Shown: positions 1 to 8,466, counted from the stretch's first letter. The stretch is DNA of 64,000 nt from Pseudescherichia sp039594205 (GCA_039594205.1 JBCNNW010000004.1:57338-121337); one strand, 5' to 3'. Made by a program: numbers and translations. Notes: generated by a model from the sequence alone, not told the origin.

Positions 1-1030
1 CATGCCCGCAGACTTCGGTTTTCGTATCATATCCCATCGCACGCAATGCGCTGTTTACCGTATTTTCACTCATAACCTTAGTTGCGTCATGATCACCCGG
101 AAAAAGCAGCTCTTTATCACCACTAATCTGCTTTAACTGGTTTAGCAAAATCATCGCTTGTCGGCTAAGAGGAACAATATGCTCCTCTTTCATCTTCATG
201 CCACGGTATGAGTAACGCACCCCCTTAATTTCCTCTCGTTTTGCAGGTACGCGCCAAAGGGATTTATCGAAGTCGAACTCATTCCAACGCGCAAAACGTA
301 ACTCACTGGAACGCACAAAAGTGAGTAAGGAGAGCTCGACCGCGATCCGTGTCATTACACGACCACGATATGCAGCAAGACGTGCAAGAAATTCAGGGAA
401 CCGGCTAGGGGGTAAAGCGGGGTAATGTCGCGCTTTGGTTGTCGATAGCGCACCGGCCATATCACTGGCTGGATTTGAATCGATGTAATCGTTCTGTACG
501 GCATAACGCATGATAGCCGTGACGCGCTGTTGCAAGCGCTGGGCGACGTCGTGTTTACCACTTGCATCAACTTTTTTAATCGGGGCTAACAGGTGGCTGG
601 TTTTGAGCTGGCGAATGTCGGATGAACCGATATACGGGAAGATGTAAAGCTCTAAGTAGCGAAGAACGCGCGATCGATGGTCTTCACTCCAGCGCTTGTT
701 ACTTGCATGCCATTCACGAGCAATTGTTTCGAAAGCATACGCCCCCGAATTCTCGGCCTGAGCTTCTTTCTGTTCGGCTTTTGGGTCAATGCCCTGCACT
801 AACAGCTTTTTAGCTTCATCGCGTTTTGCTCGTGCCTGAGCAAGCGTCACCGTAGGCCAAACACCAAAAGCGAGGCGATCCTCTTTTTTGTCAGAGGGTC
901 GTCTGTATTTCATGCGCCAGTATTTAGAACCCTTGGCCGAAACCTCGAGATATAAACCGCCACCATCGGCCATTTTGTAGGTTTTGTCTTTTGGCTTTGC
1001 GGTCTCGACCTGTCTGGCGTTGAGCTTCAT
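1..1030 (-). CDS. int: P4-type tyrosine recombinase (integrase), 3' end beyond window
   Basis: Site-specific recombinase that would integrate and excise a genomic island at the adjacent tRNA gene. The frame reads without a stop from the ATG at 1028-1030 to base 1, about 343 codons. The N-terminus (MKLNARQVETAKPKDKTYKM, then GGGLYLEVSAKGSKYWRMKY) is the DUF4102-type arm-binding domain of P4-like integrases. A box I match, LLTFVRSSELRFARW, holds the first catalytic arginine near residue 240. The frame leaves the window just after MGYDTKTEVCGH, so the HxxR box and the tyrosine cannot be checked. It starts 164 bp from the leuX 3' end and reads away from it, the usual arrangement for a leuX island, whose body must lie to the left. 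Family call is firm; intactness is unknown. Confidence 0.93.
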   Translation of the reverse strand, partial: MKLNARQVETAKPKDKTYKMADGGGLYLEVSAKGSKYWRMKYRRPSDKKEDRLAFGVWPTVTLAQARAKRDEAKKLLVQGIDPKAEQKEAQAENSGAYAFETIAREWHASNKRWSEDHRSRVLRYLELYIFPYIGSSDIRQLKTSHLLAPIKKVDASGKHDVAQRLQQRVTAIMRYAVQNDYIDSNPASDMAGALSTTKARHYPALPPSRFPEFLARLAAYRGRVMTRIAVELSLLTFVRSSELRFARWNEFDFDKSLWRVPAKREEIKGVRYSYRGMKMKEEHIVPLSRQAMILLNQLKQISGDKELLFPGDHDATKVMSENTVNSALRAMGYDTKTEVCGH

Positions 1031-1081
1031 TTGGGGGCACATTTCTAATCGAAGTTAAGATGCCCCCAATTATGCCCCCAA
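1031..1081. repeat. Inverted and direct copies of a 9-bp motif before int
   Basis: TTGGGGGCA at 1031-1039 is followed by two copies of its complement TGCCCCCAA at 1061-1069 and 1073-1081. The array sits directly before the integrase ATG. Such repeats could be integrase or excisionase binding sites or an autoregulatory operator; this is inference from position. Confidence 0.6.
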
Positions 1082-1099
1082 TGACATCCGGATTTCAAC

Positions 1100-1175
1100 G
1101 GACTACCTCGGACAACTCAGGACATAAAAATCGCTACAATCATTGATTTTAAAGGGTTTGGTGGACTTTCTCGGA
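1100..1175. repeat. Possible integrase arm-type direct repeats
   Basis: Two related 13-mers, GGACTACCTCGGA (1100-1112) and GGACTTTCTCGGA (1163-1175), lie between int and leuX. Direct repeats in this place fit arm-type sites of a P4-like attachment region. No footprint data, so the role is inferred. Confidence 0.4.
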
Positions 1176-1193
1176 TGGTCTAGGAAGTACTAA

Positions 1194-1215
1194 TGGTGCC
1201 GAAGGCCGGACTCGA
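1194..1215. other. Likely attachment core at the leuX 3' end
   Basis: Integrases of this family recombine within the 3' part of a tRNA gene and rebuild it. The T-arm and acceptor end of leuX is the only such sequence beside int. The exact core length cannot be set because the other att copy is outside the window. Confidence 0.4.
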
Positions 1216-1278
1216 ACCGGCACGTATCTCTACGGTTGATTTTGAATCAACTGCGTCTACCGATTTCGCCACTCCGGC
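1194..1278 (-). tRNA. leuX: tRNA-Leu (anticodon CAA)
   Basis: An 85-nt leucine tRNA on the minus strand with encoded CCA. The acceptor pairs GCCGGAG with CTTCGGC (one G-T wobble), the anticodon stem is GTTGA/TCAAC and the loop TTCAAAA gives anticodon CAA. A long variable arm and the GGTTCGAGTCC T-loop are present. It reads UUG codons. leuX is a well-known integration hot spot in enterics, and an integrase lies directly downstream here. Confidence 0.97.
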
Positions 1279-1300
1279 ACTGAAGGGGATGTACAGATAG

Positions 1301-1335
1301 CGGATGCATTATACCCGTTGCGGATCGCCATGCAA
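1301..1335 (-). promoter_or_regulatory. leuX promoter
   Basis: On the minus strand, a -35 TTGCAT (1330-1335) and a perfect -10 TATAAT (1308-1313) are 16 bp apart. Initiation would fall near 1301, about 22 nt before the mature tRNA 5' end. Confidence 0.8.
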
Positions 1336-1517
1336 GCACCACCTCCCACCCGCCTCGCTAACCGCATAAAAAACCACCGCTCACCTTCTTTTGCTTTTCC
1401 CCTCGCCCTTCCTCGCAAAAACCTGCAACACAATCTGAGGTTTACATTATCTCCTGTTTGTTATTTGATTCTGTTATTGGCTGGGGTTACCCCATCAACA
1501 AACATCAGGATGCAGGC

Positions 1518-2543
1518 ATGCGCTTCTATCAAGTCGATCCCACGCTGGAGAACTACTGGCGCGGCGTGATCCTCTTCGGCAACAACTTTGCCACCTACAA
1601 GTTCGCCCTCGCCCATGCCCTGTACGATGTCGATCGCAGTGACACTCTGATTAAGCTCGACGATCTGGCCGTGCCCTTCAGCAGGCATATCTGCGAGCAC
1701 CTGAAAAATGCCCCCCGACAGATCCTCAATGACAAAAAGCCCGGCAAGCTGATTACCGCCTGCCTGCGATACAACCTCGGCGAAATTGACGAAGATGAGC
1801 TGCGCCAGGTGACGATGCGCTACGGCTTCTCGGTGGTGCTGGATGCCTTCCACAACGTTAACGGCGGGCCGCTGGAGAAGCAGTTCTTTATCAACGAGCG
1901 TCGGGAGCACAAGGGCATCCGTCTTACGGATGAGTTCTATCGCCTGACGGAGACGCAGCAGTTCCACAACCTGATACATGAAACCGACGCCCGCTGGCGG
2001 CTGGTGGAGAAGGCCTGGGAGATGGATCTGCCTCCGCAGCTGCTGGACGTGCATTACGATGCCGGGAGTGAAACGCTCTTTACCCAGCTCAACAGCTATC
2101 GCATCTCGCTCACCAGCTGCCGCAACAGCCTGAACGGCTACCAGAAGGGGCACTGCTTCTACTGCAACGCGCCGATAAGCCTCGAGTCCGGGCATCCGCT
2201 GCTGGCCGATGTGGATCACTTTATCCCGCTGGTTGCCCAGAAGGAGATGCCAGGCATGAACCTCAACGGCGTCTGGAACCTGGTCCTCGCCTGCCAGTCC
2301 TGTAACCGGGGCGAGAATGGCAAGTTCGCACAGGTTCCGGTCCTCGATCTGCTCTATCGTCTTCATGCCCGCAACGAGTATTTTATTAACAGCAGGCTGC
2401 CGCTGCATGAGGCGATCATTAATCAGACCGGCAAGAGCGAGCCGGTACGCCGCACGTTCTTAAACGATCGCTGGAACGTCGCCCTCGCCTGCCGGTTCCG
2501 TATCTGGCAGCCGGATGCCGCCGGAGAGGTGATGTTCAGATGA
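1518..2543 (+). CDS. HNH endonuclease domain protein
   Basis: A 341-residue protein with a zinc-finger HNH nuclease signature in its C-terminal part: CFYC (C213, C216), DVDHF (H234), a conserved N..WNLVLAC stretch and CQSCN (C259, C262, N263). The 200-residue N-terminal region has no motif I recognise. The ATG at 1518 is preceded by CAGGA at good distance; an upstream in-frame ATG at 1458 lacks one and is less likely. The stop overlaps the next ATG (ATGA), so it is probably co-translated with the methyltransferase. HNH proteins of this type occur in restriction and other anti-phage systems; here the substrate is unknown. Position is on the 5' side of leuX, outside the island that int would mobilise. 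HNH call is strong, biological role open. Confidence 0.85.
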   Translation: MRFYQVDPTLENYWRGVILFGNNFATYKFALAHALYDVDRSDTLIKLDDLAVPFSRHICEHLKNAPRQILNDKKPGKLITACLRYNLGEIDEDELRQVTMRYGFSVVLDAFHNVNGGPLEKQFFINERREHKGIRLTDEFYRLTETQQFHNLIHETDARWRLVEKAWEMDLPPQLLDVHYDAGSETLFTQLNSYRISLTSCRNSLNGYQKGHCFYCNAPISLESGHPLLADVDHFIPLVAQKEMPGMNLNGVWNLVLACQSCNRGENGKFAQVPVLDLLYRLHARNEYFINSRLPLHEAIINQTGKSEPVRRTFLNDRWNVALACRFRIWQPDAAGEVMFR

Positions 2544-3127
2544 CAATGGCCTATTACCAGCGCAACGCGCAGACGTTTTTCGACGCGACGGTGGGAGTGG
2601 ATATGTCCCCTCTCTACGCGCCCTTCCTGAACCGGGTTGTTCCCGATGGACGAGTGCTGGATGCAGGCTGTGGCTCCGGGCGCGACGCTAAAGCGTTCAG
2701 CGCGCTGGGCTATCAGGTGGAGGCGTTCGACGCCTCGGTAGAGATGGTAGAACTTGCCACGGCCTATACCGGCCTGCCGGTGAGGCAGATGACGTTCAGC
2801 GCGCTGGAAGATGAAGAGCGCTACGACGGGATCTGGTGCTGCGCCTCGCTGCTGCATCTTCCCCAGGCTGAGCTGCCCGAGGCGATGCAGCGTCTCGCCC
2901 GCGCCCTGAAACCGGGCGGGGTCTGGTACCTGTCGTTTAAATATGGTGTCGGCGAACGGGAGAAAAAGGGGCGGCATTTTACCGATCTGAACGAGGCCGG
3001 GCTTGAGGCAGTGGTAGCCGCCGTGCCGCAGGTGAGCATCGTCGAGCAGTGGGCAACGCAGGACAAACGTCCCGATCGCGACGAGGTCTGGCTGAACGCT
3101 CTGTTGCGTAAGCATCTGTCTGAATAG
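2540..3127 (+). CDS. Class I SAM-dependent methyltransferase
   Basis: A 195-residue Rossmann-fold methyltransferase. Motif I is VLDAGCGSG (39-48), motif II acid VEAFDAS (about 60-66), and the post-IV segment is CASLLHLP (near 101-108). That last motif is typical of small-molecule methyltransferases (Methyltransf_11/25 type); the N/DPPY motif of adenine or N4-cytosine DNA methylases is absent. It overlaps the HNH gene by 4 nt. The pairing suggests a functional link, but this is not an obvious restriction-modification methylase: it could modify a nucleotide, a metabolite or a protein. Confidence 0.85.
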   Translation: MTMAYYQRNAQTFFDATVGVDMSPLYAPFLNRVVPDGRVLDAGCGSGRDAKAFSALGYQVEAFDASVEMVELATAYTGLPVRQMTFSALEDEERYDGIWCCASLLHLPQAELPEAMQRLARALKPGGVWYLSFKYGVGEREKKGRHFTDLNEAGLEAVVAAVPQVSIVEQWATQDKRPDRDEVWLNALLRKHLSE

Positions 3128-3212
3128 ACTACCATCCCGCACCTTCCGCCGATGCGCCGCCCTACCCCATGCTCTACACTTCCTAATCAACGCTGAACCA
3201 AAGGAAACCACA

Positions 3213-4232
3213 ATGAGCAAAATCAAAAGCTATGCTGCCAAAGAAGCCGGGAGCGAACTGGAGCTGTACGAATACGACGCCGGGGAACTGCAGGCCGGGG
3301 ACGTTGAGGTCCAGGTCGACTACTGCGGGATCTGCCACTCTGACCTGTCGATGATCGACAACGAGTGGGGCATGTCCCAGTATCCGCTGGTCGCCGGGCA
3401 CGAGGTGATTGGTCGCGTGGCAGCCCTGGGCAGCGCGGCGCAGGACAAAGGTCTGAAGGTGGGCCAGCGTGTGGGTATCGGCTGGACGGCGCGCAGCTGT
3501 GGCCACTGCGATGCCTGTATCAGCGGCAACCAGATCAACTGTCTGGAAGGCGCGACGCCAACCATCCTTAACCGCGGCGGCTTTGCTGAAAAGATCCGTG
3601 CCGACTGGCAGTGGGTGATCCCGCTTCCGGACAGCATCGATATTCAATCCGCCGGGCCGATGCTCTGCGGTGGCATCACGGTGTTTAAACCGCTGCTGAT
3701 GCACAACATCACTGCCACCAGCCGCGTCGGGGTGATCGGTATCGGCGGTCTGGGCCATATCGCTATTAAACTGCTACACGCCATGGGTTGCGAGGTGACG
3801 GCGTTCAGCTCTAACCCAGCGAAAGAGCAGGAAGTGTTAGGGTTCGGGGCAGATAAGGTGGTGAACAGCCGCGATCCAGAGGCGTTGAAAGCCCTGGCGG
3901 GTCAGTTCGATCTGATCATCAACACCGTTAACGTCGACCTGAACTGGCAGCCCTACTTCGAGGCGCTGGCTCACGGCGGAAACTTCCACACCGTTGGCGC
4001 AGTGCTGAAGCCGCTTCCGGTTCCGGCCTTCACCCTGATCGGTGGCGACCGCAGCATCTCTGGTTCGGCAACCGGTACGCCGTACGAGCTGCGCAAGCTG
4101 CTGCGCTTCGCCGGTCGTAGCAAGGTTGCGCCGCAGACCGAGCTGTTCCCGATGTCGCAGATCAACGAGGCCCTGCAGCACGTTCGTGACGGCAAGGCCC
4201 GTTATCGCGTGGTGTTGAAGGCAGATTTTTAA
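3213..4232 (+). CDS. ahr: NADPH-dependent aldehyde reductase (zinc alcohol dehydrogenase family)
   Basis: A 339-residue medium-chain dehydrogenase/reductase, orthologous by sequence and by its place near leuX to E. coli Ahr (YjgB), which reduces a broad range of aldehydes in the cytoplasm. Visible features are the catalytic zinc site CGICHSDL and GHEVIG, the structural-zinc cysteines CGHCDACISGNQINC (about 92-106), and the nucleotide-binding GIGGLGHIAIK. Start ATG follows AGGAAA. It is a single gene, convergent with dhaK. Confidence 0.93.
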   Translation: MSKIKSYAAKEAGSELELYEYDAGELQAGDVEVQVDYCGICHSDLSMIDNEWGMSQYPLVAGHEVIGRVAALGSAAQDKGLKVGQRVGIGWTARSCGHCDACISGNQINCLEGATPTILNRGGFAEKIRADWQWVIPLPDSIDIQSAGPMLCGGITVFKPLLMHNITATSRVGVIGIGGLGHIAIKLLHAMGCEVTAFSSNPAKEQEVLGFGADKVVNSRDPEALKALAGQFDLIINTVNVDLNWQPYFEALAHGGNFHTVGAVLKPLPVPAFTLIGGDRSISGSATGTPYELRKLLRFAGRSKVAPQTELFPMSQINEALQHVRDGKARYRVVLKADF

Positions 4233-4241
4233 GTTGTAAAC

Positions 4242-4265
4242 GCCCGGCGGCGCAGGTCGCCGGGC
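4242..4265. terminator. REP-like hairpin between convergent ahr and dhaK
   Basis: Arms GCCCGGCG (4242-4249) and CGCCGGGC (4258-4265) form a GC-rich stem with an 8-nt loop. It lies between two convergent genes; it is REP-like and may serve as a bidirectional stop or mRNA-protecting hairpin. Confidence 0.55.
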
Positions 4266-4273
4266 AGTAAAGG

Positions 4274-5917
4274 TTACGCCTTCACTAAAGCAGCAAAGAC
4301 CTCGGCCACTGCCACCGCACCCGGATCGGTAACGCCGGTCAGGCTGTCGCTGTTCACGTATGACGAACGCCCCGCGCCCGCTTTCTGCATCTTCGCGGTG
4401 CTCTCTGCCCCCTCTTTCGCCGCCGCGACCGCAGCGCTAAGATCCTGGCTCTGCAACGCCTCCAGCGCAGGCTGTAGGGCGTCGATCAGCGTCCGGTCAC
4501 CCAGATCCGCTCCACCGTAGTGTTTCATCTGCTTGAGGCCTTTTAACAGCGCATCGGCGATGTTCTGCCCGTCGTGAATCGCCTGCCCCGCAGCGGTGAA
4601 GAATATCGACATCAGCACCCCGCTGGAGCCACCCATTACCGTCGCGAGTCGCTCACCGATGAGCTGGAAGAGCTGAGCGCTGTTATCCAGCGGCAGCTTG
4701 CCCTGTTCGAGCTGCTGGGCGATATCCCGCGCGCCCTCGGCAAAGGTTGAGCCGGTATCGCCGTCGCCTACTTTGGCATCCAGGGCGTTGAGCCGGTTCT
4801 CCAGGCTAATCAGCGTCTCGGTGGCGGCTTTAACGATGGCGCTAACCGCCGGGTTGTCGGAGGGCTGGGTCTCAATGCCGGTAGTAATCGCGTTATGCTT
4901 CACCGTGCGCACCGGGGCGAAGGCCACCGCTTTTTGCCAGCCGACGGTCTCAACGTCGGCGTTGAGGGCGCGCTCAAACTCATCGTTGAGGCGCAGCAGC
5001 GAGAGCGAGAAGCCTTTCATATCCAGGGAGCTGACCAGCGGCGCGGGGCCGATGAGGTAAGCAATCTGATCCTTGAGCGCCGAGTGCGCCAGCTCTTTGG
5101 TGAGCAGGGCCATCTCCAGCGCCGAGACGCCGCCAAGGTTGTTGATCAGCACCGCCACACGGTCGTTACCCGCTTTCGCCTTCAGCGGCTCGACGAGGGT
5201 GTCGATGAGGGTTTTACTGTTGTGGGTGTCGACGATGCTGGCTCCCGGCTCGCCATGGATGCCGAGGCCCAGCTCGACCTTGCCGCGCTGGATGCGGTTC
5301 TCCTCCTCTTCGCCGCTGCCCGGCAGGTTGCAGGTCTCCATCGCCAGCCCGAGGCTCCAGACGCTGTCGCTGGCCTGCTGGGCGATAGCCCGCACCTCGC
5401 CAAGGGATTTACCCTGCTCGGCGGCGTAGCCCGCAATCTTATGCACCAGCGCCGTCCCGGCGATGCCGCGCGGCTGCTTGTTATCCGGCAGAGCGATGTC
5501 GTCGGCGACGATCACCATCTCGACCTTCAGGCCGTGACGCTTGGCTTTCTCTGCCGCGAGGCCGAAGTTGAGGCGGTCCCCGGTGTAGTTTTTGACGATC
5601 AGCAAACAGCCGCGATCGCCGGTGACGGCGACGATGGCGTTAAGCACCGCGTCGACGCTGGGGGAGGCAAACACGTCTCCGCAGACGGCGGCGGTGAGCA
5701 TCCCTTTGCCGACGAAGCCCGCGTGGGCTGGCTCGTGGCCGGAGCCGCCGCCGGAGATGACCGCCACGCGGCCCTTGTCCCAGTCGCCGCGTGCAACAAT
5801 GCGGATAGCGGGATCGATATCGAGACGCACCAGGTTCGCATGCGGCGCGGAGATAATTAAGCCTTCGATGGCATCATTGACCAGCTGTTTGCGGTCGTTG
5901 AAGAAAAATTTGGACAT
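4274..5917 (-). CDS. dhaK: ATP-dependent dihydroxyacetone kinase, single-chain DhaK-DhaL
   Basis: A 547-residue cytoplasmic kinase phosphorylating dihydroxyacetone (and often glyceraldehyde) with ATP. The N-terminal DhaK domain has SGGGSGHEP (55-63) and the hemiaminal-forming histidine in LGIHGEPGAS (His221; His220 in the Citrobacter freundii enzyme). The C-terminal DhaL domain carries the nucleotide/Mg site AKVGDGDTGS (about 380) and GGSSGVL. It matches the ATP-using Citrobacter type rather than the PTS-dependent three-subunit enzyme of E. coli. It stands alone, without glycerol dehydrogenase or regulator, where K-12 carries gluconate/idonate genes, which points to a lineage-specific gain or replacement. 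Confidence 0.92.
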   Translation of the reverse strand: MSKFFFNDRKQLVNDAIEGLIISAPHANLVRLDIDPAIRIVARGDWDKGRVAVISGGGSGHEPAHAGFVGKGMLTAAVCGDVFASPSVDAVLNAIVAVTGDRGCLLIVKNYTGDRLNFGLAAEKAKRHGLKVEMVIVADDIALPDNKQPRGIAGTALVHKIAGYAAEQGKSLGEVRAIAQQASDSVWSLGLAMETCNLPGSGEEEENRIQRGKVELGLGIHGEPGASIVDTHNSKTLIDTLVEPLKAKAGNDRVAVLINNLGGVSALEMALLTKELAHSALKDQIAYLIGPAPLVSSLDMKGFSLSLLRLNDEFERALNADVETVGWQKAVAFAPVRTVKHNAITTGIETQPSDNPAVSAIVKAATETLISLENRLNALDAKVGDGDTGSTFAEGARDIAQQLEQGKLPLDNSAQLFQLIGERLATVMGGSSGVLMSIFFTAAGQAIHDGQNIADALLKGLKQMKHYGGADLGDRTLIDALQPALEALQSQDLSAAVAAAKEGAESTAKMQKAGAGRSSYVNSDSLTGVTDPGAVAVAEVFAALVKA

Positions 5918-6027
5918 AGCTTCCCGAGCGGTTAATTAATCGTAAGGAAAGCATAGACGGTGTGACGAAGCGCAAAGTATGAAAGCAGGATTTTCCCCGC
6001 CAAAAAAAGGGCGGGGAGGAGACAAAG

Positions 6028-7110
6028 TTACGCCCGACGCATCATCAGCAATACGCTGATCGCCAGGAACAGGGCGCTCGGCAGCAGTGCGCCAATGACC
6101 GGCGGGATGCCGTACACCAGCGTCAGCGGGCCGAAGATCTGGTCCAGCACGTAGAAGACGAAGCCAAAGCTGATCCCGGTGACTACCCGCACCCCCATCG
6201 GCACGCTGCGCAGCGGGCCAAAGATGAACGACAGCGCCATCAGCATCATGACTGCCACCGACAGCGGCTGGAAGATCTTACTCCACATGTTGAGCTGATA
6301 GCGGCCAGAGTCCTGCCCGGTTGACTTCAGGTAGCTAATGTAATCGCGCAGGCCGCTGATGGAGAGCGCATCCGGCTCCAGCGCAACCACGCCCAGCTTA
6401 TCCGGCGTAAGCGTCGTTTTCCACGTACCGGTTACCGTCTGAGAGCCGGTGATCTGCTTCGGATCCTGCAGATTAGACTCATCCACCTGTGACATTCGCC
6501 AAAACTTCTCTTTATCATCAAAAATCGCGTAGGCAGCATAGCGCACCGACTGCAGACGACGCTGGTCGTTGAAGCTGTAAATGCTCACGCCGTTCAGCTC
6601 ATTGTTACCAGTGATGCGCTCAATATAGACAAAATTATTGCCATCTTTAGCCCAAAGACCCTGCTGAGTAGAGAGCATCGCCCCGCCGTAGATGGCCTGA
6701 GTACGGTAATTACGCGCCATCTGCTCGCCCTGCGGCGCGACCCACTCGCCGATAGCCATGGTCAGCAGCACCAGCGGGATCGCCGTCTTCATCACCGATA
6801 GCGCTACCTGGAAACGGGTAAAACCGGAGGCCTGCATGACCACCAGCTCGCTGCGCTGGGCCAGCATTCCCAGGCCCAGCAGCGCGCCCAGCAGGGCCGC
6901 CATCGGGAAGAAGACCTGGATATCTTTTGGGATGCTGAGTACGGTATACATCCCCGCGCCCAGCGCATCGTAACTCCCCTGTCCGGCGCGTTTAAGCTGA
7001 TCGACAAACTTAATGATGCCGGAGAGGGAGACCAGCATGAACAGCGTCATCATGATGGTGGTGAAGATGGTCTTGCCGATATAGCGATCGAGTACGCCAA
7101 AAGCCTGCAT
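6028..7110 (-). CDS. lptG: LPS export ABC transporter permease LptG
   Basis: A 360-residue inner-membrane permease of the LptB2FG extractor, which pulls lipopolysaccharide from the inner membrane into the periplasmic bridge. There are six hydrophobic spans, three at each end, around a large beta-jellyroll periplasmic domain (roughly 100-270). The N-terminus MQAFGVLDRYIGKTIFTTI and the middle LAQRSELVVMQASG coupling region are typical. It overlaps lptF by one base and is transcribed after it. Essential in E. coli. Confidence 0.97.
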   Translation of the reverse strand: MQAFGVLDRYIGKTIFTTIMMTLFMLVSLSGIIKFVDQLKRAGQGSYDALGAGMYTVLSIPKDIQVFFPMAALLGALLGLGMLAQRSELVVMQASGFTRFQVALSVMKTAIPLVLLTMAIGEWVAPQGEQMARNYRTQAIYGGAMLSTQQGLWAKDGNNFVYIERITGNNELNGVSIYSFNDQRRLQSVRYAAYAIFDDKEKFWRMSQVDESNLQDPKQITGSQTVTGTWKTTLTPDKLGVVALEPDALSISGLRDYISYLKSTGQDSGRYQLNMWSKIFQPLSVAVMMLMALSFIFGPLRSVPMGVRVVTGISFGFVFYVLDQIFGPLTLVYGIPPVIGALLPSALFLAISVLLMMRRA

Positions 7111-8210
7111 TATAACGCTCCTTTACGCACAAAACGGGCGCGTATCCGGCGCATCGGCACCGTATCCCACAGGTTCAGCGCCACCGCCAACGCCAGATAG
7201 AGCAGGTTGACTGCCCACATCCAGATCATCGGATCGAGCTTGCCTTTGCCACCGTTGGACTTCAACGAGGTCTGCACGAGGAAGAAGACCAGATAGAGCA
7301 GCATCGCTGGCAGCATAGAGAGCACGCGGCCCTGGCGCGGGTTAACTACGCTGAGCGGCACCACCATCAGCGCCATCACGAATACGGCGAAGATCAGGGT
7401 TAAGCGCCAGTGCAGCTCCGCGCTTGCTCGCGGCGTGTCGGTGCGCATCAGGGTGCGCATGTCCATCTGCTCGGTATCGTCAGGATCCAGCGCCACCGCC
7501 TGATGGCCAACAATCGCCTGGTAGTCCTGGAAGTCGGTAATGCGGAAGTCGCGCAGCAGGGCCGTGCCTTCAAAACGCGTCCCTTTTGTCAGGGTCACGA
7601 CCTGCGAGCCGTCTTTACGCTGCGACAGCTGGCCGGAGTCGGCAACCACCACTGAAGGGCGGGCGTTGCCTTTAGGGCGCAGCTGAGCAAGAAAGACGTC
7701 GTGGAAGCTGCTGCCGCTAACGCTTTCGATAAACAGCACCGAGTTGCCGTCGGTAGCCTGCTGGAACTGGCCCTGGGCCAGCGCCGCCATGCCTGGGTTG
7801 GCTTTGGCTTCCGCCAGCACCTCATCCTGATGGCGCGAGGACCAGGGTCCGGCCCACATCACGTTAACGGCGGCCAGAATGCCGGTGAAGATGACCAGCA
7901 CCATCGCCGCTTTTACCAGCACGGCCTTGCTCAGGCCGCAGGCGTGCATCACCGTGATCTCGCTGTCGGTGTAGAGCTTGCCGAATGTCATCAGCAGCCC
8001 AAGGAAGAGGCTAAGCGGCAGGATCAGCTGCGCCATTTCAGGTACGCCCAGCCCCAGTAAAGAGAGCACCAGATTTGTCGGGATGTCACCGTCAACGGCT
8101 GCGCCAAGGATCCGTACCAGCTTCTGACAGAAGAAGATCAGCAGCAGGATGAATAGGATCGCAAGTTGACTTTTTAGCGTCTCCCGAACCAGATATCTTA
8201 TGATTATCAC
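7110..8210 (-). CDS. lptF: LPS export ABC transporter permease LptF
   Basis: A 366-residue partner of LptG. It begins MIIIRYLVRETLKSQLAI and shows three N-terminal and three C-terminal membrane spans with a periplasmic jellyroll between, and the coupling segment TDSEITVMHACGLSK near 80-95. It is the first gene of the lptFG pair and is divergent from pepA, as in other enterics. Confidence 0.97.
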   Translation of the reverse strand: MIIIRYLVRETLKSQLAILFILLLIFFCQKLVRILGAAVDGDIPTNLVLSLLGLGVPEMAQLILPLSLFLGLLMTFGKLYTDSEITVMHACGLSKAVLVKAAMVLVIFTGILAAVNVMWAGPWSSRHQDEVLAEAKANPGMAALAQGQFQQATDGNSVLFIESVSGSSFHDVFLAQLRPKGNARPSVVVADSGQLSQRKDGSQVVTLTKGTRFEGTALLRDFRITDFQDYQAIVGHQAVALDPDDTEQMDMRTLMRTDTPRASAELHWRLTLIFAVFVMALMVVPLSVVNPRQGRVLSMLPAMLLYLVFFLVQTSLKSNGGKGKLDPMIWMWAVNLLYLALAVALNLWDTVPMRRIRARFVRKGAL

Positions 8211-8466
8211 TATAAATACGCCCGTAAAAACCCGTCTTTTTGCAGGAAAATCGCTTGTTTCATGGCTTAAACGTCATTTATTCTCTTGAGTCGTCGAAAG
8301 CATCGCTAAGATGTAAGAAACTTAGCGGATGCACGTTTCAGGATATGTTCTGACGTGTCGAACTAAGATTAACACGAAGTCACCGCAACAGCGGACATGA
8401 GTTACGAAAGCTTGCAATTCTATCCGTAGCCCCGGCTGTTGTCTTTAAGATTCAGGAGCGTAGTGC
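8211..8466. promoter_or_regulatory. Divergent lptF/pepA control region with imperfect palindrome
   Basis: 256 bp hold both promoters. The visible structure is an inverted repeat at 8300-8332: GCATC-GCTAAG, a 10-nt loop, then CTTAGC-G-GATGC, one base bulged. I cannot assign -10 and -35 boxes with confidence. Confidence 0.45.

Noticed and set aside
1461..2408. Long minus-strand open frame opposite the HNH gene
   Set aside because: It is a shadow of the real gene in high-GC DNA; no ribosome site and no recognisable product.
4895..5860. Plus-strand open frame opposite dhaK
   Set aside because: Shadow of dhaK, which has all its active-site motifs on the other strand.
5995..6016. CCCCGCC/GGCGGGG hairpin as the lptG terminator
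   Set aside because: The stem is real, but the T run is in the loop rather than after the stem, so I do not call it a terminator.
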